Shown here: positions 8,722 to 18,200 of the stretch, one piece after another
Layout of the letters: the number at the start of each line of letters is the position of its first letter
Numbering within the stretch: the stretch's first letter is position 1
From: Pseudomonas haemolytica
Lineage (GTDB): Bacteria; Pseudomonadota; Gammaproteobacteria; Pseudomonadales; Pseudomonadaceae
Direction of reading: 5' to 3'
DNA: 64,000 bases
Assembly: GCF_009659625.1 (NCBI RefSeq)
Contig: NZ_VOIW01000007.1
Coordinates: forward strand, 310,001 to 374,000
Made by a program: the position numbers and the translations under genes
Notes under the pieces: model-generated
Told to the model about the DNA's origin: nothing
The model's input: the letters and a program-made list of their open reading frames with translations, nothing else
Databases searched by the model: none

Positions 8722-9060
8722 TTGCTAACTTAGCAACTACATAAAGGTTATGTGCACTCCATTGGGGGTGTCGGCCAACTATTGCCTGACGAAGTTGATG
8801 TTATTAACTTCGGTCGGGCTTCTGTTGTTGGTTGTTTTATAGCGTGGAAATAAATTGTATTAATTTTAGAAAAAACACTTGCTGATCGTTATGAACTTCC
8901 TCTAAGTTTCGTCTTGCTTCGACGGCAGACCTTTCGTGCTAACGAAGCTTAAGCGTATAACTAACTTGAATAAGACTTAGCACTGGCCGTCGATGGCGAG
9001 ACAGGCCTGCTTATGCCTGGAAAAAGATCAGCCGGTATTTGCCAGGTGGTCGGTGCTAAC
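8722..9060. promoter_or_regulatory. Palindrome-rich leader of the diazeniumdiolate-type operon
   Basis: The 448-bp gap 8636-9083 has no gene but is full of symmetry. A perfect palindrome TTGCTAA-C-TTAGCAA spans 8722-8736. An imperfect hairpin with a T-rich tail spans 8784-8819. A nested inverted repeat pairs CGACGGC (8920-8926) with GCCGTCG (8986-8992) and GTGCTAA (8936-8942) with TTAGCAC (8977-8983). The heptamer TGCTAAC occurs at 8723, 8937 and 9054, the last ending 23 bp before the operon start. This could be a set of operators for the regulator of the locus, a structured RNA leader, or both. Confidence 0.5.
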
Positions 9061-9083
9061 TAAAGTCTGATAAGGAGCGCAAC

Positions 9084-9860
9084 ATGGAAAATAAAAAGAC
9101 GCTGTTGAATGCAAAGAAAGTGGAACTGGGTAATCACCGGATTTTTGCTGAAATCAATTCAATGCCGGTGCTGCGCGCCTTTATGGAGACCCATGTGTTT
9201 GCCGTGTGGGATTTCATGTCCCTGGCCAAGCGCCTGCAACAGGACCTGACCTGTACTCGCCTGCCTTGGCTACCACCGGTGGATCCGGCTGCCGCGCACC
9301 TGATCAACGAAATCATCCTGGGCGAAGAGTCTGACCAGAACTTGCAAGGCGGTCACTACAGCCACTTCGAGCTCTACTTGCATGCCATGCGGGAAGTGGG
9401 CGCCAGCACCGACAAGATCGAATACTTTGTCAAACTGATGCGCGAAGGCGTCGACTTGCAATCTGCCCTGACGCGTTGCGGCGCGGGCCTGGCAGCCTCG
9501 GCCTTTGTCACCGACACCATCGAAACCGCCATTAACGCCTCCACCCACAGTGTTGCTGCCGCGTTCCTGCATGGCCGCGAGAGCGTCATCCCGGAGATGT
9601 TCCAGCGCATTCTCGATGATTGGGACATCACGGCCGACGACGCGCCAACGTTCCGCTATTACCTGCAACGCCACATCGAAGTCGACTCGGAAGATCACGG
9701 CCCAGCGGCAGAAAGCCTGTTGGCGCGCCTGGTCAATGGCGATCCCCAGCGTCAGGAAGAGGTCTATGTATCGGCCATCGCGGCGGTGCAAAGCCGCTTG
9801 GCGTTGTGGGACAACCTGCGCGTGGCCATGCGTGAAACAGTCAGTGAGTGTGTGGCATGA
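9084..9860 (+). CDS. DUF3050 heme-oxygenase-like protein (MgoB/PvfA-type)
   Basis: A 258-residue DUF3050 protein, predicted all-helical with a heme-oxygenase-like fold. Conserved blocks include ETHVFAVWDFMSLAKRLQ, the Glu/Asp-rich ILGEESDQNLQGGHYSHFELYL and the later EDHGPAAESLL; their Glu, Asp and His residues could bind metal. It is the first gene of the five-gene operon, preceded by AAGGAG. The equivalent first gene of the mgo and pvf operons, and one gene of the fragin ham cluster, encode this type. Its exact chemical step is not known to me. Confidence 0.82.
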   Translation: MENKKTLLNAKKVELGNHRIFAEINSMPVLRAFMETHVFAVWDFMSLAKRLQQDLTCTRLPWLPPVDPAAAHLINEIILGEESDQNLQGGHYSHFELYLHAMREVGASTDKIEYFVKLMREGVDLQSALTRCGAGLAASAFVTDTIETAINASTHSVAAAFLHGRESVIPEMFQRILDDWDITADDAPTFRYYLQRHIEVDSEDHGPAAESLLARLVNGDPQRQEEVYVSAIAAVQSRLALWDNLRVAMRETVSECVA

Positions 9861-10204
9861 ACTTCGAAGTCATCGAGGCCGACCAGGCTCAATGGTTCGA
9901 GGTGACGTCTGAACGCGGCATCACCCTGACCGTCTTCAAGGACACTTTGGACCCCATTGCCAAAACCGGTGTACGTACGCGGTTGGTACGTTTTCATCCA
10001 GGGGGCGGCACCCGTGAAATCTACACCCACGATTATCACGAAGAAGTGTATTTGATTGAAGGCGACCAGACTGAACAGGCCAGTGAGGGGCGCCCAGAGA
10101 AAACCTACCGCGACGGCAGTTACTTCTTCAGGGCTGCACATACCGAGCACGGTCCGTTTAATTCAAAAGACGGATGTCTGTTGTTTGAAGTGCACTACTA
10201 CTGA
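9857..10204 (+). CDS. Small cupin-domain protein (ham-cluster type)
   Basis: A 115-residue single-domain cupin. The motifs PGGGTREIYTHDYHEEVYLIEGD and, later, GSYFFRAAHTEHGPF provide the His and Glu ligands for one metal ion. The ATG overlaps the preceding stop (ATGA). The fragin (ham) cluster of Burkholderia carries a cupin next to the diiron oxygenase, so this protein may take part in forming the N-N bond of the diazeniumdiolate group; that role is inferred from context. Confidence 0.82.
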   Translation: MNFEVIEADQAQWFEVTSERGITLTVFKDTLDPIAKTGVRTRLVRFHPGGGTREIYTHDYHEEVYLIEGDQTEQASEGRPEKTYRDGSYFFRAAHTEHGPFNSKDGCLLFEVHYY

Positions 10205-10229
10205 TCATCATGAACAAAGGGAACGCTTC

Positions 10230-11159
10230 ATGAGAGCTGAAGAATATCAATCATTTTCCGAGGCGTGGGAGGAGCGGGCGACCATTCGCACGCGTCCCAG
10301 GCGGCGTCTGGAAGATGATGGGAAGTTAATATTCCCGATCAGTCGCCAGCCGCTGGTAATGGGCGCGACCTTTATGCGGGAGTGTGCTCACTTACAACAT
10401 TTTGTGCTCGTTCAAAGCTTGTACAAGTTCATTAATGATGTAGTGATTTTCGAAACGGAAATTGTCGACAAAACCGCCAGGAGCATTGCGAAAGATAACT
10501 TCGCCATCCGCTTCCCGTTTGCCTGTCGATATGACGCGATGACCGTGGTGGTCGATGAGGACTATCACGCGCTGGTGGCGATGGACTACATGCAACAGAC
10601 CATCGAGCTGACCGGAATCCAACCCATCAGCTTGCCGGCGGAAATCGAACTCAGTCGGTCGATTCCCAAGGCATTGGCCATGGCGCCCGACCACCTCAAG
10701 GCGGCGGTCGAGCTGATCTGTGTCGCCATCGCGGAAAACACCCTGACCAACGATGTCGCGGCCTTTGCCCGCGACGACTCGGTCAAGGCATCGGTCAAGG
10801 GCTTGATGGCAGACCACCTGGCTGACGAGGGTCGACACTCCGGTTTCTGGGCCAAGTTGACGCGTATTTACTGGAGTACCGCGAGTGAGGAGGACAAGCG
10901 TGCCCTGGCCTCGATCATGCCGGTGTTCCTGGGTGAGTACCTGACCAACGAGATCCAGCAGGGGTTTGATTTCGCGCTGATCGAGCAACTGCCCGTGAGC
11001 CCCGGCGTCAAGGCGGCGTTGCGTGAGGAGGTCGAAGGCATGAGTTTTCCGATCACGCCGTCTCACCCACTGGTAGGCAACATCGTCCGATTCTTCAAAC
11101 ACAGCGCCCTGCTCGACGCTCCCTGCATGCAGGAAGCGCTCGCCGATTATCTGCGCTAG
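10230..11159 (+). CDS. AurF-like diiron N-oxygenase (MgoC/PvfB/HamC-type)
   Basis: A 309-residue diiron oxygenase of the p-aminobenzoate N-oxygenase (AurF) family, which oxidises amines to hydroxylamines or further. The ligand pattern of AurF can be read: Glu75, Glu110-x-x-His113, Glu169, His196 and Glu200-x-x-His203. The ATG at 10230 follows AAGGGAA; the longer ORF from 10056 runs out of frame inside the cupin gene. It lies 25 bp after the cupin gene and 12 bp before the NRPS. In the pathway it is expected to N-oxidise the amino acid or a derivative. Confidence 0.88.
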   Translation: MRAEEYQSFSEAWEERATIRTRPRRRLEDDGKLIFPISRQPLVMGATFMRECAHLQHFVLVQSLYKFINDVVIFETEIVDKTARSIAKDNFAIRFPFACRYDAMTVVVDEDYHALVAMDYMQQTIELTGIQPISLPAEIELSRSIPKALAMAPDHLKAAVELICVAIAENTLTNDVAAFARDDSVKASVKGLMADHLADEGRHSGFWAKLTRIYWSTASEEDKRALASIMPVFLGEYLTNEIQQGFDFALIEQLPVSPGVKAALREEVEGMSFPITPSHPLVGNIVRFFKHSALLDAPCMQEALADYLR

Positions 11160-11171
11160 AGGACACCTTCA

Positions 11172-14100
11172 ATGAGACATCTTGATATCGTTCTGTGCGG
11201 GCGCAGCCATGCGCTCGCCTGCCTTACGCAAGAGCTGGAACAGATGGGGCATACGGCCCATTTGTTAACCAGTGATAACGCCATTGATCTTTGCCGGTTA
11301 CCGGCGCCGGACTTGCTGATAGACGACGCCAGCACGGCGCAACTCCCGCATTATCCGTCGTGTCACCACCTGTCTTTGCGGGCGCAGTCCGGCGATGCCA
11401 GCGATGTCTTTGCGCCCGTGCAGGTCGATTGCCTGTGGCGACCTGGCGATGGCGACTGGATGCTGCTGGGGCATCGTGACGTCTGCGCCAACGCTGCGGG
11501 CAACGGTGCTGACCTGGCACGCGAAGCTGTAGCGCAAGTGGTAGAAATGGCCAGTGTGCACATCGGCCGTTTTTCGCGCAGCGTCGACTACCTTGATGTA
11601 CCGCGTGAGCCGGTGCAGGCGATTGACCGGCTGTCGAGCCTGACCCTGCTGGACCGTCTGGCGTGGCGTCATCGTCACAATGCGACCGCCAATGCCGGGA
11701 TTCTGGAAGAGGCCAAACGCCCCTTTGTACAACGCCTGGCCGACAGCCTGCTGGCCAATGCCGAGCGCAACGCCCTGAAAGTACAAGGGCGGGGTATGTC
11801 CTACGCCCAACTGCACGCCTACAGCGTGGCGATTCAGGAACGCTTGCAGCCATTGCTTGAAGTGTCCGCGGGTGGGCTGGTGGTGGTCGGCATCTCATTG
11901 CCCAAGGGCACGGCGCTGTATGCAGCGATTCTCGCGGTGATTGGCTGCGGTGCTGTGTATCTGCCGTTGGACCCGAGCCATCCTGTCGAACGTCGCGCGG
12001 CCATCCTCAAGCATGCCGGCGCCAGCTTGCTGATCCAGGATACGGAGGCGGGTAACCCGCTACCGGGCCTGGCCACCCTCGACATCGGCCATCTGGATTT
12101 CTTCCACCATGGTGCCAAGGGTTATAGCCGGGTAGCCCTGGCACCGGACCAGAGTCTGCTGCGCGTTACATTGGCGGGTTCGGCGCCCTGCGTGGCGATC
12201 TACACCTCGGGCACCACCGGGCAACCCAAGGGCGTGCTGCTGACGGTCGATAACTTGAGCCACTTCTGTGCGTGGTATTCACGCTATGTGGAACTGGGCC
12301 ACACCAGCCGTGCCTTGCAGTTCTCGACCATCAATTTCGATGCTTCGTTGCTGGATATCTTCCCGACGCTTATCGAGGGCGGCGAGTTGATCGTGCCGAC
12401 CGAAGACCAGCGCCGCGATCCGGTGGCGCTTGCCGAGTTGATCCAGCAGGAGCACGTCACCCACGCCTTTTTGCCGCCGGCCCTGCTCAGCATCATCCAG
12501 CTCGAATCGCTCTACGGCATGCAGCATCTGGTAACGGGCGGCGATGTGTGCGAGCCCCATGTGATCGAACAACTGGTGGGCCACTGTGCCCTGCACAACA
12601 TCTACGGGCCCACCGAGACCACGGTGCTCGCCACCTGCCGCACCTTCCAGCCGGGGGACAACAATCGCAACCTGGGTGTGCCGATTGCCAATACCTCAAT
12701 CCACCTGCTCGATGAGCACGGCCAACCGGTTGGCGAAAGCGACAGCGGTGAGATCCACATTGAAGGGCCAGGGGTGGGGGCCGGCTACCTGGGCGCTGTG
12801 CAAATGACTGCCGAGCGATATCGGCTGCACGAATTGCCCGACGGCCAGCTTGCACGCCTCTACCGTACCGGCGACCTGGCGCGGTGGACCCAGGAGGGTA
12901 TCCAGATTATCGGGCGCCTGGATAACCAGGTGAAGATTCGCGGCTTTCGGGTCGAGCCAGAAGAAATCGAACACCTGCTGCAATCGAGTCAGTTGTTCCG
13001 GCAACTGGCGGTGGTCATCGATCACCAGCGCCGCATCCTGGCGTTTTTCTCCCAGCCTCAAAGTGGCGAGGGCCAAGCGGCCAGTGAACAGTTGCAGGCT
13101 TACGCGCTCAAGCATTTGCCCGACTACATGCGGCCAAGCGCCTATTGCCTGCTGGAGCGGTTGCCGGCCACGGCCAATGGCAAGGTCGACCGCAAAGCCT
13201 TGAAAGACCTGCCGGTCAACTACAAGACCCAAGGCCCGCGCCTGGCCCCTCAGAATGCCACCCAGGCGCAGTTGCTGGACCTGTGGTCCAAGCTGCTCGA
13301 CTTGCCCGGGCCGGACATTTCCGTGGACGACAGTTTCTTTAACCTGGGCGGCCATTCGATCCTGTTGTCGCAGATGCTCATGGGGATTCGCGAGGCATTC
13401 GGCAAAGGGGTGTCGATCAACCGCTTTATTGAGCAACCGACCTTGGTCAACCTCGCCAACCTGATAGACCAGGACGTCGAGGCCACTGCAACGGTCAGCC
13501 CCCAGGCACTGCAAGACGCGATGCTGCGACCTGAGCTGGATGTGCTGCCCATCAGTCGGCTGGGCAACATACACAAGGTCATCGTGACCGGTTCCAATGG
13601 GTTTCTGGGCGTGCATATTGTCGAGGCACTGCTGGAACTGGGCAGCACTGAAGTGGCTTGCCTGGTGCGCGAGTCGGGCGGGATGACTGCCCAGCAGCGG
13701 TTCGAGGATGCGCTGATCCAGAACCGTCTCGAGCATTTGGACCTGAGCCGGGTAAAGGTACTGGCGGCCGATATCAGCAAGCCGCGCCTGGGTTTATCCG
13801 AGCATGACTATGAATGGCTGGACCGTGAATACGGCGTGTTGATCTATAACGCGGCCAACGTCAACCACGTGCTCGACTACGAGTCGCTGGTCAAGGACAA
13901 CGTCACGCCAGTGCTGGAATGTCTGCAACTGTGTGAAGGGCGCAGCAAGAAGATTTTCAACTTCATTTCCACTCTGTCTGCGTCAAGCACGGTGGATGAA
14001 CAGGGCCGGGTGTTGGAAGAGCCGCCGGCATTCACGCCGCCGATCTACATTCGCAATGGTTACAACCTTTCCAAGTGGGTGGCTGAGCGCATCTTGTGGA

Positions 14101-14648
14101 ACGCCAGTGAGTCGGGCGTCTGGGTCAACCTCTACCGCCCGGGAAACATTGCCTTCAATACGCGTACCGGCGTGTGCCAGCCACATCAGAACCGTTTGAT
14201 GTTGATGCTCAAAGGCTCCTTGCAGCTTAAGGAGGTGCCCGAACTGGCGCTCAACTTCGACCTGATGCCGGTGGACTTTCTTGCCCGCTTTATCGCGTTT
14301 CACGCCAGCCGCCATAACCGCGCCAAGGCGGTGTTCAACTTGCACAACCCGCTGCCTTTGACCTGGGCCCACTATCTGGAGGCGTTCCGCGCGGCCGGTC
14401 ACGATTTCCAGATGGTCCCGGTGACGCAATGGCAGCAACGCCTGTCGGCCATCGACAGTGATAACGCGCTGTTCGGCGTGGTCGGGTTCTACCTCAATGG
14501 GTTTGAAGAAGACATCGGCGATATCTCGATGATCGAGTACCGCAATGCGCTCTCAGGCATCCAGAGCATGGGTGAAGACTACCCGGCCAAGAACAGTGCG
14601 CTGCTGCAAAAAGGCTGTGACTACCTCAAGCAAATCGATTTTATCTGA
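11172..14648 (+). CDS. NRPS with adenylation, thiolation and thioester-reductase domains (MgoA/PvfC/HamD-type)
   Basis: A 1158-residue single-module synthetase. The adenylation domain (about 190-690) has YTSGTTGQPKG at 344-354, NIYGPTETT and YRTGDLARW. The carrier domain carries the phosphopantetheine serine at 729 (LGGHS). The C-terminal reductase has the Rossmann motif TGSNGFLG (806-813) and the catalytic Tyr964/Lys968 (YNLSK); it would release the product as an aldehyde or alcohol with NAD(P)H. There is no condensation domain. By alignment to GrsA the substrate pocket reads roughly D-A-L-F-V-G-I-V-L, a hydrophobic pocket consistent with Leu or Val. The first 190 residues are of uncertain family. 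Confidence 0.9.
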   Translation: MRHLDIVLCGRSHALACLTQELEQMGHTAHLLTSDNAIDLCRLPAPDLLIDDASTAQLPHYPSCHHLSLRAQSGDASDVFAPVQVDCLWRPGDGDWMLLGHRDVCANAAGNGADLAREAVAQVVEMASVHIGRFSRSVDYLDVPREPVQAIDRLSSLTLLDRLAWRHRHNATANAGILEEAKRPFVQRLADSLLANAERNALKVQGRGMSYAQLHAYSVAIQERLQPLLEVSAGGLVVVGISLPKGTALYAAILAVIGCGAVYLPLDPSHPVERRAAILKHAGASLLIQDTEAGNPLPGLATLDIGHLDFFHHGAKGYSRVALAPDQSLLRVTLAGSAPCVAIYTSGTTGQPKGVLLTVDNLSHFCAWYSRYVELGHTSRALQFSTINFDASLLDIFPTLIEGGELIVPTEDQRRDPVALAELIQQEHVTHAFLPPALLSIIQLESLYGMQHLVTGGDVCEPHVIEQLVGHCALHNIYGPTETTVLATCRTFQPGDNNRNLGVPIANTSIHLLDEHGQPVGESDSGEIHIEGPGVGAGYLGAVQMTAERYRLHELPDGQLARLYRTGDLARWTQEGIQIIGRLDNQVKIRGFRVEPEEIEHLLQSSQLFRQLAVVIDHQRRILAFFSQPQSGEGQAASEQLQAYALKHLPDYMRPSAYCLLERLPATANGKVDRKALKDLPVNYKTQGPRLAPQNATQAQLLDLWSKLLDLPGPDISVDDSFFNLGGHSILLSQMLMGIREAFGKGVSINRFIEQPTLVNLANLIDQDVEATATVSPQALQDAMLRPELDVLPISRLGNIHKVIVTGSNGFLGVHIVEALLELGSTEVACLVRESGGMTAQQRFEDALIQNRLEHLDLSRVKVLAADISKPRLGLSEHDYEWLDREYGVLIYNAANVNHVLDYESLVKDNVTPVLECLQLCEGRSKKIFNFISTLSASSTVDEQGRVLEEPPAFTPPIYIRNGYNLSKWVAERILWNASESGVWVNLYRPGNIAFNTRTGVCQPHQNRLMLMLKGSLQLKEVPELALNFDLMPVDFLARFIAFHASRHNRAKAVFNLHNPLPLTWAHYLEAFRAAGHDFQMVPVTQWQQRLSAIDSDNALFGVVGFYLNGFEEDIGDISMIEYRNALSGIQSMGEDYPAKNSALLQKGCDYLKQIDFI

Positions 14649-14667
14649 ACAAAAAAGGAGCTTTCTC

Positions 14668-15135
14668 ATGCCACATTTTGAACCCGATACCCTGGTCCGC
14701 AACCCCGTGGGCAACCCTGTTGTCGCCAGCGTGACCGTGAATGGCGATGCCCGCAGCGTGTGGAAGATCGTCGGAGATTTCGCCGGTTTCGCGAAGTTTA
14801 TTCCTGCGTTGTCCCATATCGAAATGACCGGCGAGGGCATACGTTCGGTACGCAAGAAACTGTTCAAGGATGGCAATGTGGTGATTGAGCAACTCAATAC
14901 CCATGACGACCAAGCCATGAACATGACGTGGTCACTGATTTATACCTCACTGAATATCGGCAACCTGTGGGCCGTGATGGAAGTCGTTCCCCAAGGCGAG
15001 AACCGGAGCCTGGCGACCTGGACCATCATTGGCCAGCCCTACACCGGCGGCAAGGAAGACGTGCCGGCGTTCGAGGCATTCCTGCAAGGCTTTGCCGATG
15101 ATGCAATGAAGAACGTACAGGCGCTCTTCAACTGA
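14668..15135 (+). CDS. SRPBCC/polyketide-cyclase-like protein (MgoD/HamE-type)
   Basis: A 155-residue START-fold (SRPBCC) protein with the family opening VNGDARSVWKIVGDFAGFAKFIP. AAAAAAGGAG precedes the ATG, 19 bp after the NRPS stop. A polyketide-cyclase-like gene in last position is shared with the mgo and ham operons. A ligand-binding or late tailoring role is likely, but no catalytic residue can be named. Confidence 0.82.
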   Translation: MPHFEPDTLVRNPVGNPVVASVTVNGDARSVWKIVGDFAGFAKFIPALSHIEMTGEGIRSVRKKLFKDGNVVIEQLNTHDDQAMNMTWSLIYTSLNIGNLWAVMEVVPQGENRSLATWTIIGQPYTGGKEDVPAFEAFLQGFADDAMKNVQALFN

Positions 15136-15160
15136 CCTAACGCGCAGGCTGCAATGCCTG

Positions 15161-15260
15161 TGTAGGAGCGAGCTTGCTCGCGAAAAACCTGAGGGCGCCG
15201 CGTACTCCAAGCATGCCAGCGTCATCGTTAACGTTCTTCGCGAGCAAGCTCGCTCCTACA
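15161..15260. repeat. Inverted REP pair, TGTAGGAGCGAGC type
   Basis: TGTAGGAGCGAGCTTGCTCG at 15161 is mirrored by the complementary arm ending TCGCTCCTACA at 15260. It lies between the end of the SRPBCC gene and the convergent TpsA gene and can act as a bidirectional terminator. It is a different REP subtype from the others in this window. Confidence 0.85.
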
Positions 15261-15279
15261 GAGGGGTGGGCATTACCCT

Positions 15280-18200
15280 TTAGTTAATGCCCTGATCAAT
15301 CCCCGCCTGCAAGGCTTGGCTCTCACTGTGCCCACCCGCTCGCAGCAGCCCCAGGTTGAAGGCTTGATCCTTGCGCGTGGCGTCGTCATGTTTCTGGGTC
15401 AGTTCGTCCTTGGCCCCCAGTGCCAGGTTGACCGGTGATTTCGATACGTTCAGCCCGACATCGGCACGATAGTCGCTGCCGGCCAATGTCGTGGCCGTCA
15501 CCTTGGAGTCTCCCAGGTCGACCTTGCCATGCTCGGCGCTGATTCGCGCACCCGTGAGGCGCGTATCACCACTCACCTGCAGGTTGACGCCTTGGCTGCC
15601 GCGAATGCCTGAGGCCTGGGCGACGCTGTCCTTGGCCACATGGCTGACATCCAGATACAGGGTCGGGGTGTAGTTGGTGTTGCCGCTCTTGTCACCGAAC
15701 AACACGCTTTCGGCGGTATTGGCCACCGAACTGCCGGTGGTGTTTTTGCCGCTGACGACATAGCTGTCGCTGGTTTTTGGCCAGACCTTATCCTTGAAGC
15801 CTGACAAGCGCGTGCCGAGGGCCTCCTTCTTCTCTGCCAGGTAGGTTTTGGCCTTGTCCACGCGAGAGCCGAAGGCGCCACGGGGCTCGGGATTCACGTC
15901 GTAGCTACCGCTGCGGGTGAATTTTTCCTCCAGGCGCTCCTTGGCATTGACGGCGCTGTTGACCACCTTGTCCTTGGCTGAGGCCAGGTGCGCGGTGCCT
16001 TTGTCGACGACGTTCTCCAGCTTGTCGCGATGCTTGTCGAACGCGCCTTCGGCCTTGGCTTTTACTGTGTCTTTGAGCGGGCCGGTGGTCTTGGCGAGTT
16101 TATCGACCACGCCTGGCTGGTTTTTCTCGACATCCAGCCTGGCATCGACATTGACCTGGGTGCTGTTGACCTGGTCCTTGCGGCTCTCGACAACGAGGTC
16201 GCCGCCAACCTTGCCGGTCACCTGCTTGGCGTCGATGCGTGCGCCCGCCAGATGAGTATCGCCGGCACTGTTGATGACCACGTTGTCGGCCTTGATCAGG
16301 CTGTCGTGCTGGGTGGTGCCTTGCAGGTGGTCCACGTCGACCTTGGCCCGCGCATTGATGCCGTGCTGGGTCTTGGGTGTGTCGTGCTCACCGGCATCGG
16401 CCAAAGTGGTCTTGCCGCCGCTGCCGCCTGCGCCCAGGGTTACGCCCCAGCTGTCATGGGCCTGGGTCGACTGCGCGGACTCTTGCAGGATGCCGCCGTT
16501 CTGCGCGTCGAGACTGACGCTGGCAGCCGTGACCTGGGTACCTTGCAGGTGAACGGCATCGGCTGCCTTGGCGCCGCTGGTGAGGCTGACCTTACCGTTG
16601 CTGTGCAACTGCCCGACCACAACGCCCTGGTCATTTTCCGCCACTTTGCCGATGTTGAAATTGGCACTGAGGCTGCCGGTCTTGCTGCTGCTTTCGGCAC
16701 TGCTGGTCTTGCCGGCGCCGGCAGCCAGGCCGCCGCCCAGGTTGCTACCGTTGCTGACGTGGCTGTCGGTGGCGGCTTGCAGGTCGAGCTTGCCGCCAGC
16801 ATTGAGGCTGATATCGCCGGTCTTGGCGCTGGCGGTGCCGATCTGGGTGCCTTGCAGGGTCATGTCGCCGCCGCTGCTGAGCTGGATCGGCCCGCTGCCC
16901 TGAATGGTCGCGACGCGGGCCTGGCTGTCCTGGGTGTCCAGGCGTTTGTTATCCAGTTGCACGCCGGCCCCGAGGTTGACGTTGGTACCATTGGCGCCCG
17001 GCGCGGTGCCCACGGTCAATGACGCGTTGCCGCGCAAGGTACTGCTGTTTTTGCTTTGTGTGTCGTTGGCCTGGTTGAGCGCCAACTCACCACCAGCCTT
17101 GAGATTGACGCCCGCCTGGCCGCCATTGAACTGGCTACCTTCGTAACGCGCATCGCCCTTGGTCTCGATGTTCACGCCTTGAGTGCCCGCGTAGCTGCCG
17201 ACTACCGCCGTGCTGCTGGATTCGCGTACATCACTGCTACCGCCTGCACCGCTGCCGCGTACGTTCACGTCTTCACCGGTAGTGGTGTAGACCCGCACGC
17301 CGACTTTGGCGTCCACGCCTTGCTCACTGCTGCTGTGGGTATTGGCGGCGGCCGTGGCGATATGCTCGCCAGCATTGATCTTCAACCCGCCATCGGTGGC
17401 CCGGTATTGAGTGCCTTCATCCTGCAACTTGCCGGCGCTATCGACCTGCACCGTGGCACCACTGAACTGGCTGACCACCGCCGTGCTGTCCTGTTGTGTG
17501 CGGGTCTTGTTGGTATGCCCGACTTCCACATCCAGCCCGACATTGGGCTGCTCGAACGCGTCCAGCAGGCCCGGCTGATGGAATTTGGCCTGGGCCACGC
17601 CTTCGACGGCTTTTTCGATCGGGCGGGTGATGCCTTTGTATTCCACATTGGCGCCGACATCGGCGGTCCAGCCGTTTTCCTTGTGGGTGCTGGTTTCGGT
17701 GGAATGGGCTGCCTGGTTGTCGATCTGGCCTGCATTGACCAGCAACTCGGAGCCAGCCTTTACCTGCGCGCCCTGGCTGGTGAGGGTGTTGCCGGCGTTG
17801 ATGGTCAGCTTGCCGGCCGCTGCCACGGTGCTGGTGTGCGCGGTAGTTTTGCTGCTGGTGTCCTGGCTGCTCTGGTGGCTGAGTTGCACACCGTTGCCAG
17901 CTCGATCAAGGCCGCCGGTGTAGTAGAAGCTACCGCCGGTGGTGGTCTTGTCGACGGCTTGGGTACTGCTGTCGTCGGCCGCCAACAGCTCGACATTTTT
18001 GCCGCTCAAGCTGGCATCACCCTGGGTTGCCTTGACGTTGGAACCCTTGATGCTCACATCGCCACCGGCGTTGACCACCACACTGCCGCCTTCAAGGCCG
18101 GAAGCCTGCTGCCGGGTGGTGTCGGTCTTGCGGGTTTGCTGCTGGTCTTCATAGCTCACCCCCGCACGGTACTGACGGCTGCCGTCGGCGGTTTCCTTGG

